64,000 bases of DNA from Chryseobacterium tagetis (GCF_016735585.2 NZ_JAERSE020000005.1:62001-126000); one strand, 5' to 3'. Positions 16,330-25,875 are shown, numbered from the stretch's first letter. The notes: generated by a model from the sequence alone, not told the origin. Translations and numbers: made by a program.

Positions 16330-17970
16330 TTACTTCTGTTTATACAGATTGTTGATAGAATTGATCACGTTTTGTGCTTCTTTTTTTTCTTCCGGATTCA
16401 TGGTTTTCCAAATAAATCCTTTTTTCATATCTGTTTTATCAATGAGTTGAGGGAAAATTCCGGCATTGATGTGCTCAAAAACATAGCCTTCTGAAATGGC
16501 GGGGAGAGGAGTTTCATAACTAAGCGGATATTTCTTGGCAACATTGAAATTAAGATTTCCGATTTTGTAAGAATTAAAGTCAATGGTTTTATAAACGGCC
16601 GGTTTGTAAAACTGTTCCATTTTAGCTTCTTTCATAAAATTTCCCAGATAGAAACTCTGAAAATGTTTTTTAACAAGTTGGGGAATGGATATGAATCCGA
16701 CGAAAAATAAACTGAAAACAGAAAATACAATCAGTGATTTTTTCTTGTCAAAATAAGGAATGAACACCACAAAAAAGATGACAAAAAATACATCGATGAA
16801 AAATCTGTACTGCGCTGAAAATAAAATGACCAAAATGCTTTTAATAAGTATTGAAATACAAATCAAAGTAGTGATTTTATCTTTTTTCCTGAATGTAAAA
16901 GCAGTAAATACGAATAAGCTTATAACAAATAGAATATTGATTTTAGATTTTATACCATGTAAGAAAAACCAGTTTTTTATATAATCCAACCATGAAAACT
17001 GCTGAATCTGCGCGTAAGTATATTGCATATCATAGGTTTTCCGAATGGCAATTTGCGATGAAATTTTTAAAACTTCAGCATTGGGTTTCCAGCTGACTCC
17101 GATATCGCCAATTGAAACGGGAAAAACAGGATAACCAAAAGTGTAAATGTTTTTAATACAAAATAAGACAACGACTAGAATTCCCAGAATTAAGTTTTTA
17201 AAACTTGATTTGATGATAAAAACTGAATACAGAAAACTTAAAATGGGAACCCAGATCATGGTCGGCTTTATCGCAAAAACAAAAACGGAATAAATGAACA
17301 GGAAAGAAATATTTTTGTTTCCCTGTAAAATCTCGTTTAAAATAAGCAAGGAAAAAATAATGACCGGTAAATCCGGACTTGGAGATTGAGAAAATAGTAA
17401 TAAAATAGGAAGAAAACATAGGTGAATCCAGCTTTTTCTTTCTATGATATATAAAGCATAAATAATTAATACAATTGAATTTATCCTTAAAAACGGATCG
17501 GAAAAATTGGAAAATCCGGCCTGAAAAATATGCCAGATAGACATTTGGCCAAGTATAAGGTTGAGATTTGAAATCCCTTTAACTAACCCGAATTCTGTCA
17601 ACCATTTAATGGTGGGAACATAATACCCAAAATGGTCTATCATATATGGATAAAATGATCCGCAAAATAAAACGATCAGTGAAATGTTCAAGAGTAATAG
17701 ATAATCTTTTTTTGAGAAAACAGAAAACTCCTGATACAATTTATCTTTTATAAAGAAGAAAATCCCTACTAGAATTGTCGGAATTTCCATATAAATATTC
17801 AACGGAATGAAAAAGGAGAGAACTGTCCATATTAAACTGATGATTAAAATTCCAGAAAATATTTTCCCTGAAATTCCTTTTAATGAAGAACCTAAAAAAT
17901 ATTCTGAAATTTTTCCCCAACCGATTAAAGTTGGAATGAGTAAGATTGTCGAAAGTAAAATTAAAATCAT
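16330..17970 (-). CDS. Polytopic membrane protein, glycosyltransferase-39/LIC_10190-like
   Basis: 546 residues from the ATG at 17970; an upstream TTG at 17997 would put the start inside a terminator hairpin and is rejected. About 12 hydrophobic helices (for example ILILLSTILLIPTLIGWGK, LLLLNISLIVLFCGSFYPYM) and a C-terminal ~120-residue soluble part. Loops such as DHFGYYVPTIKWLTEFGLVKG resemble the first periplasmic loop of C-type, polyprenyl-phosphate-sugar-dependent glycosyltransferases. The family name is from memory; the substrate is unknown. It lies alone between aroC and the glycine-zipper lipoprotein. Confidence 0.65.
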   Translation of the reverse strand: MILILLSTILLIPTLIGWGKISEYFLGSSLKGISGKIFSGILIISLIWTVLSFFIPLNIYMEIPTILVGIFFFIKDKLYQEFSVFSKKDYLLLLNISLIVLFCGSFYPYMIDHFGYYVPTIKWLTEFGLVKGISNLNLILGQMSIWHIFQAGFSNFSDPFLRINSIVLIIYALYIIERKSWIHLCFLPILLLFSQSPSPDLPVIIFSLLILNEILQGNKNISFLFIYSVFVFAIKPTMIWVPILSFLYSVFIIKSSFKNLILGILVVVLFCIKNIYTFGYPVFPVSIGDIGVSWKPNAEVLKISSQIAIRKTYDMQYTYAQIQQFSWLDYIKNWFFLHGIKSKINILFVISLFVFTAFTFRKKDKITTLICISILIKSILVILFSAQYRFFIDVFFVIFFVVFIPYFDKKKSLIVFSVFSLFFVGFISIPQLVKKHFQSFYLGNFMKEAKMEQFYKPAVYKTIDFNSYKIGNLNFNVAKKYPLSYETPLPAISEGYVFEHINAGIFPQLIDKTDMKKGFIWKTMNPEEKKEAQNVINSINNLYKQK

Positions 17971-17973
17971 AAA

Positions 17974-18003
17974 AAAAGATTGCCTAAAAATAAGCAATCT
18001 TTT
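17974..18003 (-). terminator. Terminator of the glycine-zipper lipoprotein gene
   Basis: Stem AAAAGATTGC / GCAATCTTTT (17974-17983, 17994-18003), loop of 10 nt, with an A-run at its low-coordinate side giving a T-run on the minus strand. It lies directly before the ATG of the next gene. Confidence 0.8.
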
Positions 18004-18026
18004 AGTGTTATTCGTGAAAATACTAA

Positions 18027-18563
18027 TTATTTTGGCTGAACCCGTCCATCTTTTCTGTCTCCGGATCTACCGATTGTATAACCGGTTGCGCCACCTACAA
18101 CACCACCAATTACAGCACCAAGTCCTCTGTTTTTCTTAGCGATAATCGCGCCTGCTGCTGCACCACCTACAGCACCAATAATGGTACCTTTTGCGGCTTT
18201 ACTCATTCCTTTTTTCTGAGTTGTCCCTTGTGAAGTAGTAGTGCTGCTTGTGTTATTGGCATAGGTTCCGTTTGAACCAGAGCTTTCTCTATAGATGGTT
18301 TTTTCTCTTATTACCTGTGGTCTTGAATTATTTGAAGTGGCTTCTTTTGCTTTTTTAGCTTCAACAATGCTGTCTGCCTGTTTTTGAGCTTCATAGGCCA
18401 TTTTTTCTTTTTCAATAGCTAATTTCTGTTTTTCAATCTCAAGCTGTCTCATTTGAAATTCCATTTTCTGTTGTTCCAATGATTTTTCAGCTACTTGATT
18501 ATCTTTTTTACAAGCTGTCATTAAAAATACTGACAAAAAACTTGCTAACACTATCTTTTTCAT
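18027..18563 (-). CDS. Glycine-zipper lipoprotein
   Basis: 178 residues. A lipobox (SVFLMTAC, Cys at ~18) gives a lipoprotein. Residues ~25-75 form a charged coiled coil (QQKMEFQMRQLEIEKQK...). After a Ser/Thr-rich linker come two glycine-zipper hairpins: GTIIGAVGGAAAGAIIAKK and LGAVIGGVVGGATGYTIG. This is the YMGG/SlyB-type zipper that inserts into or crosses the outer membrane. Likely an envelope-stress or structural lipoprotein. A 19-bp palindrome sits 14 bp upstream of its start. Confidence 0.8.
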   Translation of the reverse strand: MKKIVLASFLSVFLMTACKKDNQVAEKSLEQQKMEFQMRQLEIEKQKLAIEKEKMAYEAQKQADSIVEAKKAKEATSNNSRPQVIREKTIYRESSGSNGTYANNTSSTTTSQGTTQKKGMSKAAKGTIIGAVGGAAAGAIIAKKNRGLGAVIGGVVGGATGYTIGRSGDRKDGRVQPK

Positions 18564-18576
18564 AATTCAAATTTTT

Positions 18577-18595
18577 ATTGACAAAATTTGTCAAT
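18577..18595. promoter_or_regulatory. Palindrome upstream of the glycine-zipper gene
   Basis: ATTGACAAA-A-TTTGTCAAT, a perfect 9+1+9 palindrome ending 14 bp before the ATG at 18563: candidate operator or 5' UTR hairpin. The rest of the gap up to 18872 is AT-rich with no gene or clear repeat seen. Confidence 0.4.
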
Positions 18596-18872
18596 TATTA
18601 TAAACATAATTTCAATTATAAAGCCAAAATAAAGTTAATAAATGTTAAAATTGAAAAAGAGGTGAAAATAACGATTTAAAGTTTTTAGATAAAAATGGAA
18701 ATTTTAGATTGTAAAATGGTTTGAATATTCCTTGTTCAGACTAATCGTTAAGGATATTAATAATCTCTATAGGAAAGTATAAGTGATAAGAATATAAAGA
18801 AATAAATGATAAAGATTTCTGAATTTTCTTTATTGGTAATTCTAATATTTAGATCAATGTTATTTAAATAAA

Positions 18873-18900
18873 AAAACTCTAATCCTAGGATTAGAGTTTT
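18873..18900 (-). terminator. Terminator of tRNA-Cys
   Basis: A perfect 28-bp palindrome (AAAACTCTAATCC / GGATTAGAGTTTT around TA) directly after the tRNA 3' end, followed on the minus strand by a T-run. Confidence 0.85.
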
Positions 18901-18903
18901 TGG

Positions 18904-18974
18904 AGGTGCCTAGCGGATTCGAACCGCTGTAGATGGTGTTGCAGACCACTGCCTAGCCGCTCGGCCAAAGCACC
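18904..18974 (-). tRNA. tRNA-Cys (GCA)
   Basis: The minus strand folds as a 71-nt tRNA: acceptor GGTGCTT / AGGCACC (one G-T pair), anticodon stem GTGGT / ACCAT closing the loop CTGCAAC with anticodon GCA, T arm GCGGTTCGAATCCGC. The discriminator base is U, as expected for Cys, and CCA is encoded at 18901-18903. Confidence 0.97.
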
Positions 18975-18998
18975 GTTTTTTACCATTTTTGAGGTGTG

Positions 18999-19027
18999 CA
19001 AATATAGTAAAATATATTATTCAACAA
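18999..19027 (-). promoter_or_regulatory. Promoter of tRNA-Cys
   Basis: Minus strand TATATTTG (18999-19006, TAnnTTTG) with TTG at 19025-19027, 18 bp upstream of it. It lies ~25 bp before the mature tRNA 5' end. Confidence 0.55.
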
Positions 19028-19124
19028 AAATTTTATGCTATATTTCTGTGTTGATCATTCTTTTTATCTTGTTTATCAATGGGATAAATTTATAAAAAAT
19101 GACTTATTGCAAGTAGAGGTTATA

Positions 19125-20498
19125 TTAAATTCCGGCAAGAGTGAGTTTTAACGAAGCATTTGTATCGATAACAGCCGTAATCGCCGATGATGTTAGAAAA
19201 ATTTTTGTTGGTTTAAGATTAAAAACTCTTCCGCTCATTTTTAATCCTTTGTAATATTCTTTGTTGAAAGCTTCTTCAATGCTTTTTTTCGAACTGTTTT
19301 CAAGATCCTGTGTAGGAATACCGTATTCTTCCTCAATCATTTTTACAATTTTTCCCTGAAATAAGACAGAGGCTGTTTTTTGTAAGAAATTGGATGTTTT
19401 AAGTTTGAATTTGGTCTGTGAAAGAACAATTTTCTTTTTCGTTTCATCATACACCGGAATTCCGGAAATAATAGTTGTCCCTTTTATATATCCTTCTGTT
19501 TGGGCTTCGATCATAATTTTATCATCGATTCCGTACACCCGAATATCAGTAATTTTCACTTTTGAATCTCGGATATCAAACTCTTTATTCAAAAACGTTT
19601 TTCTTGCAATATTACTGGCTTCTGTATAAGGAATATTTGCAGTGGTCTGTAACAAGAAATTATCAGCCAAATTTGGTGAAAAGTTAAAATTTGAAGCTGT
19701 CTTTATAGGTTGTGAAGCTTCCGGTTTTGTTCCTGTAAAGGTTTCGGAATAAATATCAATTCCGATATTGGTATTGATCTGATTGGCATAAAACTTTAAA
19801 GGTGTGATGTTTACTGTAATAGGAGAGACTTTCAGCCATGTATTATATTCTTCAGAAATATTGAACGGATTCGAAAAAACATTCCATGCCATCACTGCAT
19901 ATTGCTGAAAGTTAAGCTGTGTAGCCATTTGCTGATCAATGGTTTTGCAGAATTTTTGCTGTTGCTCAACCAGACTTTTTTCTACCAAAGAGGTAATAGG
20001 AATCTGAATTCTGCCGTAATCTAAAACAGGTTTTGTTACCCATTTGAAACCATTCGGCTTTGTACTCGTAGCGATTGTCCAGTTATTTTGAAAATTTAAG
20101 GTGGTATTAAAGTACATCACGGTTTCAAAAGTCGTTTCCTGATACGTGTAAACTCCCAGTGTTCCAATCCCTTTTTCTGCCCATATTTTTAAAGGAACTT
20201 CAATTAAAATATTTTGATTGGCTCCTCCTACTAATCGTATAGGACGGGTTTTCCAGACTTTTACTTTAAACTGGTCGTTGTTGTTATCCGTATAAGAATC
20301 ATCCTGATAAATAAGTTCTTTTACAGAAGCATTGATCATATTGCTGATTTCCGAAAGAGGAATCGTTACAGGCATTGTAATATTAGACTTTATCTTCGGA
20401 AAATTGTAAGCTACCGGCTGGTTCTCGACATTTGTTTGTCCAAAAGTACTGATGAAAGCCAGTAAAAATAATATTTTGATGAATTTCAAGTGTTTCAA
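19125..20498 (-). CDS. DUF4403 family exported protein
   Basis: 457 residues with signal peptide (MKHLKFIKILFLLAFISTFGQ). The body shows the DUF4403 pattern: a start SNITMPVTIPLSEISNMINA followed by two similar alpha/beta halves, each with strands such as ITVNITPLKFYANQ and VKITDIRVYGIDDK, suggesting a tandem lipid-binding-like (TULIP/BPI-like) fold. The fold is an inference. Biochemical role unknown. It follows folB by 27 bp at the end of the thr operon, a position that need not imply shared function. Confidence 0.78.
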   Translation of the reverse strand: MKHLKFIKILFLLAFISTFGQTNVENQPVAYNFPKIKSNITMPVTIPLSEISNMINASVKELIYQDDSYTDNNNDQFKVKVWKTRPIRLVGGANQNILIEVPLKIWAEKGIGTLGVYTYQETTFETVMYFNTTLNFQNNWTIATSTKPNGFKWVTKPVLDYGRIQIPITSLVEKSLVEQQQKFCKTIDQQMATQLNFQQYAVMAWNVFSNPFNISEEYNTWLKVSPITVNITPLKFYANQINTNIGIDIYSETFTGTKPEASQPIKTASNFNFSPNLADNFLLQTTANIPYTEASNIARKTFLNKEFDIRDSKVKITDIRVYGIDDKIMIEAQTEGYIKGTTIISGIPVYDETKKKIVLSQTKFKLKTSNFLQKTASVLFQGKIVKMIEEEYGIPTQDLENSSKKSIEEAFNKEYYKGLKMSGRVFNLKPTKIFLTSSAITAVIDTNASLKLTLAGI

Positions 20499-20525
20499 TT
20501 TTAGAAAGTAAAATTAGGAAATAAA

Positions 20526-20894
20526 TTAATTTTCAGGCTTAAAGCTTTTTTCCAGTTCGATACTTGCGCCTTTCATTTCGCCCTGCATAGGAGGAGCTGT
20601 TTTTGTAATCTTTAATTTGATATAGTCGATCTGTGAAAATTTATCATGGATTTTATAAATGATTCGTCCGGCTACATGTTCTAATAATTTAGATTTGATC
20701 TTCATTTCATCATGGATGATCTGGTTAATATCTGCATAACTTATCGTATCGTTCAAATCATCGGATTCTGCAGCTTTCCATAAATCGGTGTGAAGCTCCA
20801 CATTGAGAAGGTAATACGTTCCAATGATATTCTCTTCTGGAAGAACACCGTGATAGGCATATATTTTTACGTTTTCAAGATAAATCTTGCTCAT
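20526..20894 (-). CDS. folB: Dihydroneopterin aldolase
   Basis: 122 residues, the normal family length. Converts 7,8-dihydroneopterin to 6-hydroxymethyl-7,8-dihydropterin in folate synthesis. Key motifs: N-terminal IYAYHGVLPEENIIG, central DTISYADINQI, LLEHVAGRI, and C-terminal KITKTAPPM containing the catalytic Lys region. It starts 6 bp after the thrC stop, so it is translationally linked to thrC. The partner step folK is at 57901. Confidence 0.95.
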   Translation of the reverse strand: MSKIYLENVKIYAYHGVLPEENIIGTYYLLNVELHTDLWKAAESDDLNDTISYADINQIIHDEMKIKSKLLEHVAGRIIYKIHDKFSQIDYIKLKITKTAPPMQGEMKGASIELEKSFKPEN

Positions 20895-20900
20895 GTTTTT

Positions 20901-22205
20901 CTAATTTTTATTCAGCAAAAATCGTTTTAATTCAGCAAAATCCGGTTGTATTTCGGTACTTTTTTTCTCCTTCTTCATTAAATTTTCTAAAGATTCAGGA
21001 AGGTCAATTTTAATTGAGACTGCCTTCTCCACTGCATCAGGAAATTTTACAGGATGCGCTGTTCCCAAAATAAACCCTTTTTTACCCTGATTTTCTTTCA
21101 AATATTGTTCCATTGCGGTGTAAGCAACGGCACTGTGAGGTTCGAGCAGGTAATTGTATTTCAAATAAACTTCTTTGATGGTTTGTAACGTTTTCTCATC
21201 ATCGATAGAGTAGCCTGTAATTTTATTTTTTAAATCTTCAAAATGATGGTCAAAAAGCTCGAGAACTCTGATGAAATTGCTCGGATTTCCCACATCCATC
21301 GCATTAGAAAGGGTTGCAACTGTTTCTTTTAATTCCATTTTTTGCGTCTTTAAATAATTCGGAACAACATCATTTTCGTTACAGGCAGCAATGAAATGTT
21401 CAACAGGAAGTCCTCGAAAATGGGTTAGAATTCCTGCGCAAATATTTCCAAAATTTCCACTGGGAACACAAATGACAGGATTCTCTTTTTCAAATTTCTG
21501 CCATTGTTTTAAAGCTAATAAATAATAAATCTGCTGAGGAAGCCATCTCGCTACATTAATAGAATTCGCCGAAGTCAAAAATAAAGCAGAATGTATTTCT
21601 TCATCTGAAAAAGCCTGTTTTACCAAATTCTGGCAATCATCAAAACTGCCGTCAACTTCCAGCGCAGAAATATTCTCACCCCAAGCTGTCAATTGTTGTT
21701 CCTGAACTTCACTCACCCGGTTTTTTGGATAAAGAATAACCACATCAATATTTTCAGCGTTGTAAAACCCATGAGAAACTGCACCTCCCGTGTCTCCGGA
21801 AGTGGCTACCAAAACCGTTACTTTTTTATTTTCATCTTTCAGAAAATAAGAGAGACAGCGGCTCATGAATCTTGCGCCAATATCTTTAAAAGCTAAAGTT
21901 GGGCCATGAAAAAGTTCTAATGAATATATATTTTCATTGATTTTTTTCAAAGGAATTTTAAAGTTGATGGTTTCCGAAACGATTTCCTTTAAAATATCAA
22001 ACGGAATTTCATCTCCAACAAAATCTTTCATGCATCGAAAAGCTATTTCTTCATCGGAATATTGTGGTAGGTTTTCTATAAATTCCAGATCAAACTGTGG
22101 AATAAATTCAGGAAAGAACAACCCTTTTTCTTTTCCCTGTCCTTGTATGGTAGCTGTTTTAAAATCAACAACTTCTGTTTTATCTTTTAAATTATAATAT
22201 TTCAT
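20901..22205 (-). CDS. thrC: Threonine synthase
   Basis: 434 residues. PLP-dependent conversion of O-phosphohomoserine to threonine. Motifs: LFHGPTLAFKDIGARF (residues ~100-116, with the PLP Lys in AFKD), VLVATSGDTGGAVSHGF, VPSGNFGNICAG. The long N-terminal domain (EKGLFFPEFIPQ) is that of the type 2 threonine synthases. Third structural gene of the leftward thr operon, 75 bp after thrB. Confidence 0.97.
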   Translation of the reverse strand: MKYYNLKDKTEVVDFKTATIQGQGKEKGLFFPEFIPQFDLEFIENLPQYSDEEIAFRCMKDFVGDEIPFDILKEIVSETINFKIPLKKINENIYSLELFHGPTLAFKDIGARFMSRCLSYFLKDENKKVTVLVATSGDTGGAVSHGFYNAENIDVVILYPKNRVSEVQEQQLTAWGENISALEVDGSFDDCQNLVKQAFSDEEIHSALFLTSANSINVARWLPQQIYYLLALKQWQKFEKENPVICVPSGNFGNICAGILTHFRGLPVEHFIAACNENDVVPNYLKTQKMELKETVATLSNAMDVGNPSNFIRVLELFDHHFEDLKNKITGYSIDDEKTLQTIKEVYLKYNYLLEPHSAVAYTAMEQYLKENQGKKGFILGTAHPVKFPDAVEKAVSIKIDLPESLENLMKKEKKSTEIQPDFAELKRFLLNKN

Positions 22206-22280
22206 TAGTTTATATTTTGTGAATAATTTTTTAACATTGAGATTGAAAATTCTTAATGTTGAGATGAATTTGAGATACTC

Positions 22281-23204
22281 TTAATCTTCAATGATTTTAA
22301 TTCCTGATGGGTTTATTTTTGAAACATAGACGAAACTCTCTATGTCGATTTCATTATAAACAGATTTCATCATTTCTGCAATGTTATGTGAAATTTCTTC
22401 TTTTTCCGAAAGCATAAAAATCGATGGTCCTGAACCTGAAATTCCGCCACCTAAAGCACCCAGTTTTAAACTTTTTTCCTTGATCTCACTAAACTTCGGA
22501 ATCAAAATACTTCTTACAGGTTCTACGATAACATCGTTCAGACTTCTGCCGATCAATTTAAAATCATTATTCTGAATTCCTGCAACCAGTCCTGCAATAT
22601 TTCCCCATTGTTCTATTGCATCTTTCAACAGAATATTTTTCTTTAAAATCTGTCTTGCGTCGGAAGTTTTTACTTCAACCTGCGGATGAACAGCAGTTAC
22701 AAATAAATCAGGAGAATTCAGCGGAATAATATCAATCGGATTTGAAGATTTAACTAAAGTTATTCCACCAAAAATGCAGGGAGCAATATTATCAGCATGT
22801 TTCACCCCTGAAGCTAATTCTTCTCCAAACATTGCAAAATGTACAAGTTCTTCTCTGGTGAAAATATTTCCTAATAATTTATTGGCTCCAACAGCGGCTC
22901 CGGCTGCACTTGCCGCACTGGAACCCAGTCCGCTTCCCGGTTTTATTTTTTTATTAATGATGACTTCAAAACCGTTTTTCAAGTTCAAATACTCCTGAAT
23001 TTTTAATAAAACGACTCCGGCAACATTTTGTGAGGGTTCTTCCGGTAATTTGAAATGGTCTGTATGTTTGATGATAATTTCAGGAGTTTCCAGTAATCGT
23101 AATTCCATTTTATCAAACGGTTCATGGATGGGCATTCCTAAAATATCGAATCCGCAAACCAGATTGGCAACTGTTGCAGGAACTTGTAATTTTACTTTTT
23201 TCAT
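22281..23204 (-). CDS. thrB: Homoserine kinase
   Basis: 307 residues from the ATG at 23204 (MKKVKLQVPATVANLVCGFD); a longer frame upstream overlaps the thrA stop and adds a non-homologous tail, so it is rejected. GHMP kinase: phosphorylates homoserine with ATP. N-terminal motif PATVANLVCGFDILG; ATP loop KPGSGLGSSAASAAGA (residues ~86-101); C-terminal LGALGGGISGSGPSIFML. It starts 10 bp after thrA, indicating tight co-translation. Confidence 0.96.
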   Translation of the reverse strand: MKKVKLQVPATVANLVCGFDILGMPIHEPFDKMELRLLETPEIIIKHTDHFKLPEEPSQNVAGVVLLKIQEYLNLKNGFEVIINKKIKPGSGLGSSAASAAGAAVGANKLLGNIFTREELVHFAMFGEELASGVKHADNIAPCIFGGITLVKSSNPIDIIPLNSPDLFVTAVHPQVEVKTSDARQILKKNILLKDAIEQWGNIAGLVAGIQNNDFKLIGRSLNDVIVEPVRSILIPKFSEIKEKSLKLGALGGGISGSGPSIFMLSEKEEISHNIAEMMKSVYNEIDIESFVYVSKINPSGIKIIED

Positions 23205-23214
23205 AATTAAAAAT

Positions 23215-25665
23215 TTAAATGGAACGTACAATATCAGCGAAAACTCCGCTTGCGGTAACTTCTGCACCGGCTCCTGCGCCTTTCACAACTAAAGGCTGTT
23301 CAGAATATCTTGATGTTTTAAAAATCACAATATTATCTTTTCCATACAAATGAAAAAGGTCACTTTCCGGAGCAATGTGCTGTAATCCAACCTTTGCTTT
23401 TCCGTTTTTAAATTCAGCAACATATTTTAAAATTTTTCCGTCATTTTTAGCTTTTTCCAATACATTTTTAAAATGACTTTCATATTTAAACAAGGCTTTG
23501 TAAAAATCTTCTACATTGCCTTTCATGCATTCTTCAGGAAGGAAACTTTCGTTTTCAATTTCATTAAATTCAAGGGCGTATCCTGCTTCTCTGGCTAGAA
23601 TTAAAATTTTTCGGGCAACGTCTGTTCCTGCTAAATCCAGTCTTGGATCGGGTTCCGTGTACCCTTCTTTTTGTGCCTGCGCAACGATTTCAGAAAATGG
23701 TTGGCTTCCATCATAATTATTAAAAACAAAATTCAGAGTTCCGCTCAAAACTGCCTGAATCGAAGTAATCTTATCGCCACTTCTTATCAGATCATTAATC
23801 GTTCCGATGATGGGAAGTCCGGCTCCGACATTGGTTTCAAAGAAAAATCTGCAGCTGTGATTTCGGGCAATGTTTTTTAAATTTTTATAGTTTTCAAAAT
23901 CTGAAGAAGCGGCAATTTTATTGCAGGCCACAATATTTACACTCTTTTTTAGCAGTTTTTCATAAATATTCGGAACTTCAGAACTTGCGGTAACATCTAC
24001 AAAAACAGAGTTTCTTAAATTTCGTGAAATAATTTCCTGAGCAAATTTCTCAGCAGAAGCTTCTTCGCTATTTTGATTGAAGTCCTCAAATTCGTTTTCT
24101 AAAATTCCTTGATCTGAGAAAATCATGTTACGGCTATTGGAAAGTCCGGCAATTCTTAAATTCACCAAAAGATTTTCTTTTAGATATTCGTTCTGATCAT
24201 AGATCTGCTGAATCAATTTCTTCCCGACATTTCCTGTTCCGCAGATGTAAAGATGAACCTGTTTTATTTCCGACTCGAAAAATTCTTCATGCAAAACATT
24301 GACTGCTTTTTTGATGTCTTTTTCGGAAATAACAATGCTGATGTTTTTCTCTGAAGAACCCTGCGCAATTGCACGGATATTGATTCCATTATTTCCCAGA
24401 CAGCCAAACATTTTTGCACTTACACCGCTTCTGCTTTTCATATTTTCTCCTACTAAAGCGACGATGGCAAGATGGTTTTCAATTTTTACCGGTTCAACTT
24501 TTTTTAATTTTAAATCATCTTCAAAAGCGAGATCAATAGCATTTTTTGCTTTAAAAATATCCTTTTCATGAATGGCAACCGTGATGGAATGTTCAGAAGA
24601 GCTTTGTGTAATGAGAATAACATTCACCTTTTCATTGCTTAAGCATTGAAATAATTTTGCTGAAAATCCCGGAATTCCAATCATTCCGCTTCCTTCTAAT
24701 GTCAATAATGTAATGTGACTCATATTTGAAATTCCAACAGCAATCTGTTGATTTTCAGGATTTATTTTTTCTAATTGATGAGAAATTAATGTTCCTGTTG
24801 CTTCCGGATCAAAAGTATTTTTAATTCTTAAATCAATATTTTTCACCATGACCGGTTGAATAGTAGGCGGATACAGAACTTTTGCTCCAAAATGAGAAAG
24901 TTCCATGGCTTCAGCATACGAAATTTCAGGAATTGGTTTTGCATTAGAAACCAATCGCGGATCGGAAGTCATCATTCCGCTTACATCTGTCCAGATCTGA
25001 AGTTCATCCGCGTCAATTGCCGAAGCAATGATAGCTGCAGTATAGTCCGAACCGCCTCGTCCCAACGTTGTAGAATTGCCTTTTTCATCTTTAGCAATAA
25101 ATCCGGGAGCGATGATCATTTGATTTTTATTTTCGTTTAAAAATTGTAAAAGATTCTTTTCTGTAGCTTCAAAATTTACTTTTGCATGGGTGTAATTACT
25201 ATTAGTGATAATATTTTCGGAAGAGTTCATCCAAACGGCATCAAGTCCTTCGAATTGTAATCTTGCTGCGATGATGTTTGAGGATAGAAATTCGCCGTAA
25301 GAAGTTATTTTGTCTTTAATTTTATCCGTAAATTCTCCCAAGACGAAAATTCCGTTGCAGATATCTTCGATGTCATTAAAATGTTTTTTAACAAAGCTCA
25401 ACCATGAACTTTGATCTAAAATAGGAATCAATTCTTTGACTAAATCTAAATGTTTTTCTTCAAGGTTTTTAATAATTTGAAGATAGTTTTCATTGTTTTG
25501 AGAAGCTGATTCTGCTGCTTTTATCAATTGATCTGTTACACCATGAAGTGCAGAAACTACGACAATGACCCTATTTTTCAGAGATTCTTTTTTTACAATA
25601 TCTTCGACCTTCAATATATTTTTGGTATTGGAGACAGAAGTTCCGCCAAATTTTAAAACTTTCAT
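23215..25665 (-). CDS. thrA: Bifunctional aspartokinase / homoserine dehydrogenase I
   Basis: 816 residues. Catalyses aspartate to aspartyl-phosphate and aspartate semialdehyde to homoserine. N-terminal kinase: MKVLKFGGTSVSNTKN and GRGGSDYTAAIIA. Two ACT-type segments at ~315-460 (ITLLTLEGSGMIGIPGFSA; LAIVALVGENMKSRSGVSA) are the regulatory, Thr-binding type. C-terminal homoserine dehydrogenase from ~465: YICGTGNVGKKLIQQI (NAD(P) loop), VDVTASSEVPNIY, ETNVGAGLPIIGTINDLI. First structural gene of the thr operon; preceded by a Thr-rich leader ORF and hairpins, so expression is probably controlled by attenuation. Confidence 0.97.
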   Translation of the reverse strand: MKVLKFGGTSVSNTKNILKVEDIVKKESLKNRVIVVVSALHGVTDQLIKAAESASQNNENYLQIIKNLEEKHLDLVKELIPILDQSSWLSFVKKHFNDIEDICNGIFVLGEFTDKIKDKITSYGEFLSSNIIAARLQFEGLDAVWMNSSENIITNSNYTHAKVNFEATEKNLLQFLNENKNQMIIAPGFIAKDEKGNSTTLGRGGSDYTAAIIASAIDADELQIWTDVSGMMTSDPRLVSNAKPIPEISYAEAMELSHFGAKVLYPPTIQPVMVKNIDLRIKNTFDPEATGTLISHQLEKINPENQQIAVGISNMSHITLLTLEGSGMIGIPGFSAKLFQCLSNEKVNVILITQSSSEHSITVAIHEKDIFKAKNAIDLAFEDDLKLKKVEPVKIENHLAIVALVGENMKSRSGVSAKMFGCLGNNGINIRAIAQGSSEKNISIVISEKDIKKAVNVLHEEFFESEIKQVHLYICGTGNVGKKLIQQIYDQNEYLKENLLVNLRIAGLSNSRNMIFSDQGILENEFEDFNQNSEEASAEKFAQEIISRNLRNSVFVDVTASSEVPNIYEKLLKKSVNIVACNKIAASSDFENYKNLKNIARNHSCRFFFETNVGAGLPIIGTINDLIRSGDKITSIQAVLSGTLNFVFNNYDGSQPFSEIVAQAQKEGYTEPDPRLDLAGTDVARKILILAREAGYALEFNEIENESFLPEECMKGNVEDFYKALFKYESHFKNVLEKAKNDGKILKYVAEFKNGKAKVGLQHIAPESDLFHLYGKDNIVIFKTSRYSEQPLVVKGAGAGAEVTASGVFADIVRSI

Positions 25666-25699
25666 TATGTTTTATTTTAAGTTATGGAAAATGAAATTT

Positions 25700-25763
25700 T
25701 ACTCTTCAGAAAAAGAGTACACGCGCGTGAATGATATGTGAAAATTTACCCCGTTATGGGGTA
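25700..25763 (-). promoter_or_regulatory. Hairpins between the thr leader and thrA (attenuator region)
   Basis: On the minus strand, TACCCC / GGGGTA (25758-25763 with 25747-25752) forms a hairpin that overlaps the last Thr codon, the Pro codon and the stop of the leader. Next come a perfect palindrome CACGCGCGTG (25720-25729) and a hairpin TACTCTT / AAGAGTA (25713-25719, 25700-25706) followed by AAATTTCATTTT. Mutually exclusive folds are plausible but I cannot fix them by eye. Confidence 0.55.
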
Positions 25764-25864
25764 GTCGTAGTTGTAGTTGTTGTAGCAATAATAGAAACAA
25801 AATTTCCTTCCGAAATAGAGAAATTCGGAGTAGAAATATCAGATATGTTTCTTAAATAATTCAT
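25754..25864 (-). CDS. thrL: Threonine-operon leader peptide (36 aa)
   Basis: The minus strand from ATG at 25862-25864 to TAA at 25754-25756 encodes a 36-residue peptide that begins MNYLRNISDIST and ends SIIA followed by eight consecutive threonines and Pro. The eight Thr codons occupy 25760-25783 and use all four ACN codons; two Ile codons precede them at 25787-25792. thrA starts 88 bp downstream. By analogy with enterobacterial ThrL, ribosome stalling at Thr codons would signal low Thr-tRNA. It is too short for a 60-codon ORF cut-off and resembles no protein family; its role as a sensor is inferred from composition and position. Confidence 0.8.
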   Translation of the reverse strand: MNYLRNISDISTPNFSISEGNFVSIIATTTTTTTTP

Positions 25865-25875
25865 TGCTGCTTGAA

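Noticed and set aside
23205..23267. Extended N-terminus for homoserine kinase
   Set aside because: It would overlap the thrA stop, and the first 21 residues do not fit the family; ATG 23204 gives the standard PATVANLVCGFD start.
25720..25729. CACGCGCGTG palindrome as an independent operator
   Set aside because: It is GC-rich and striking, but it sits between leader hairpins in the thr control region; it is treated as part of that structure until tested.
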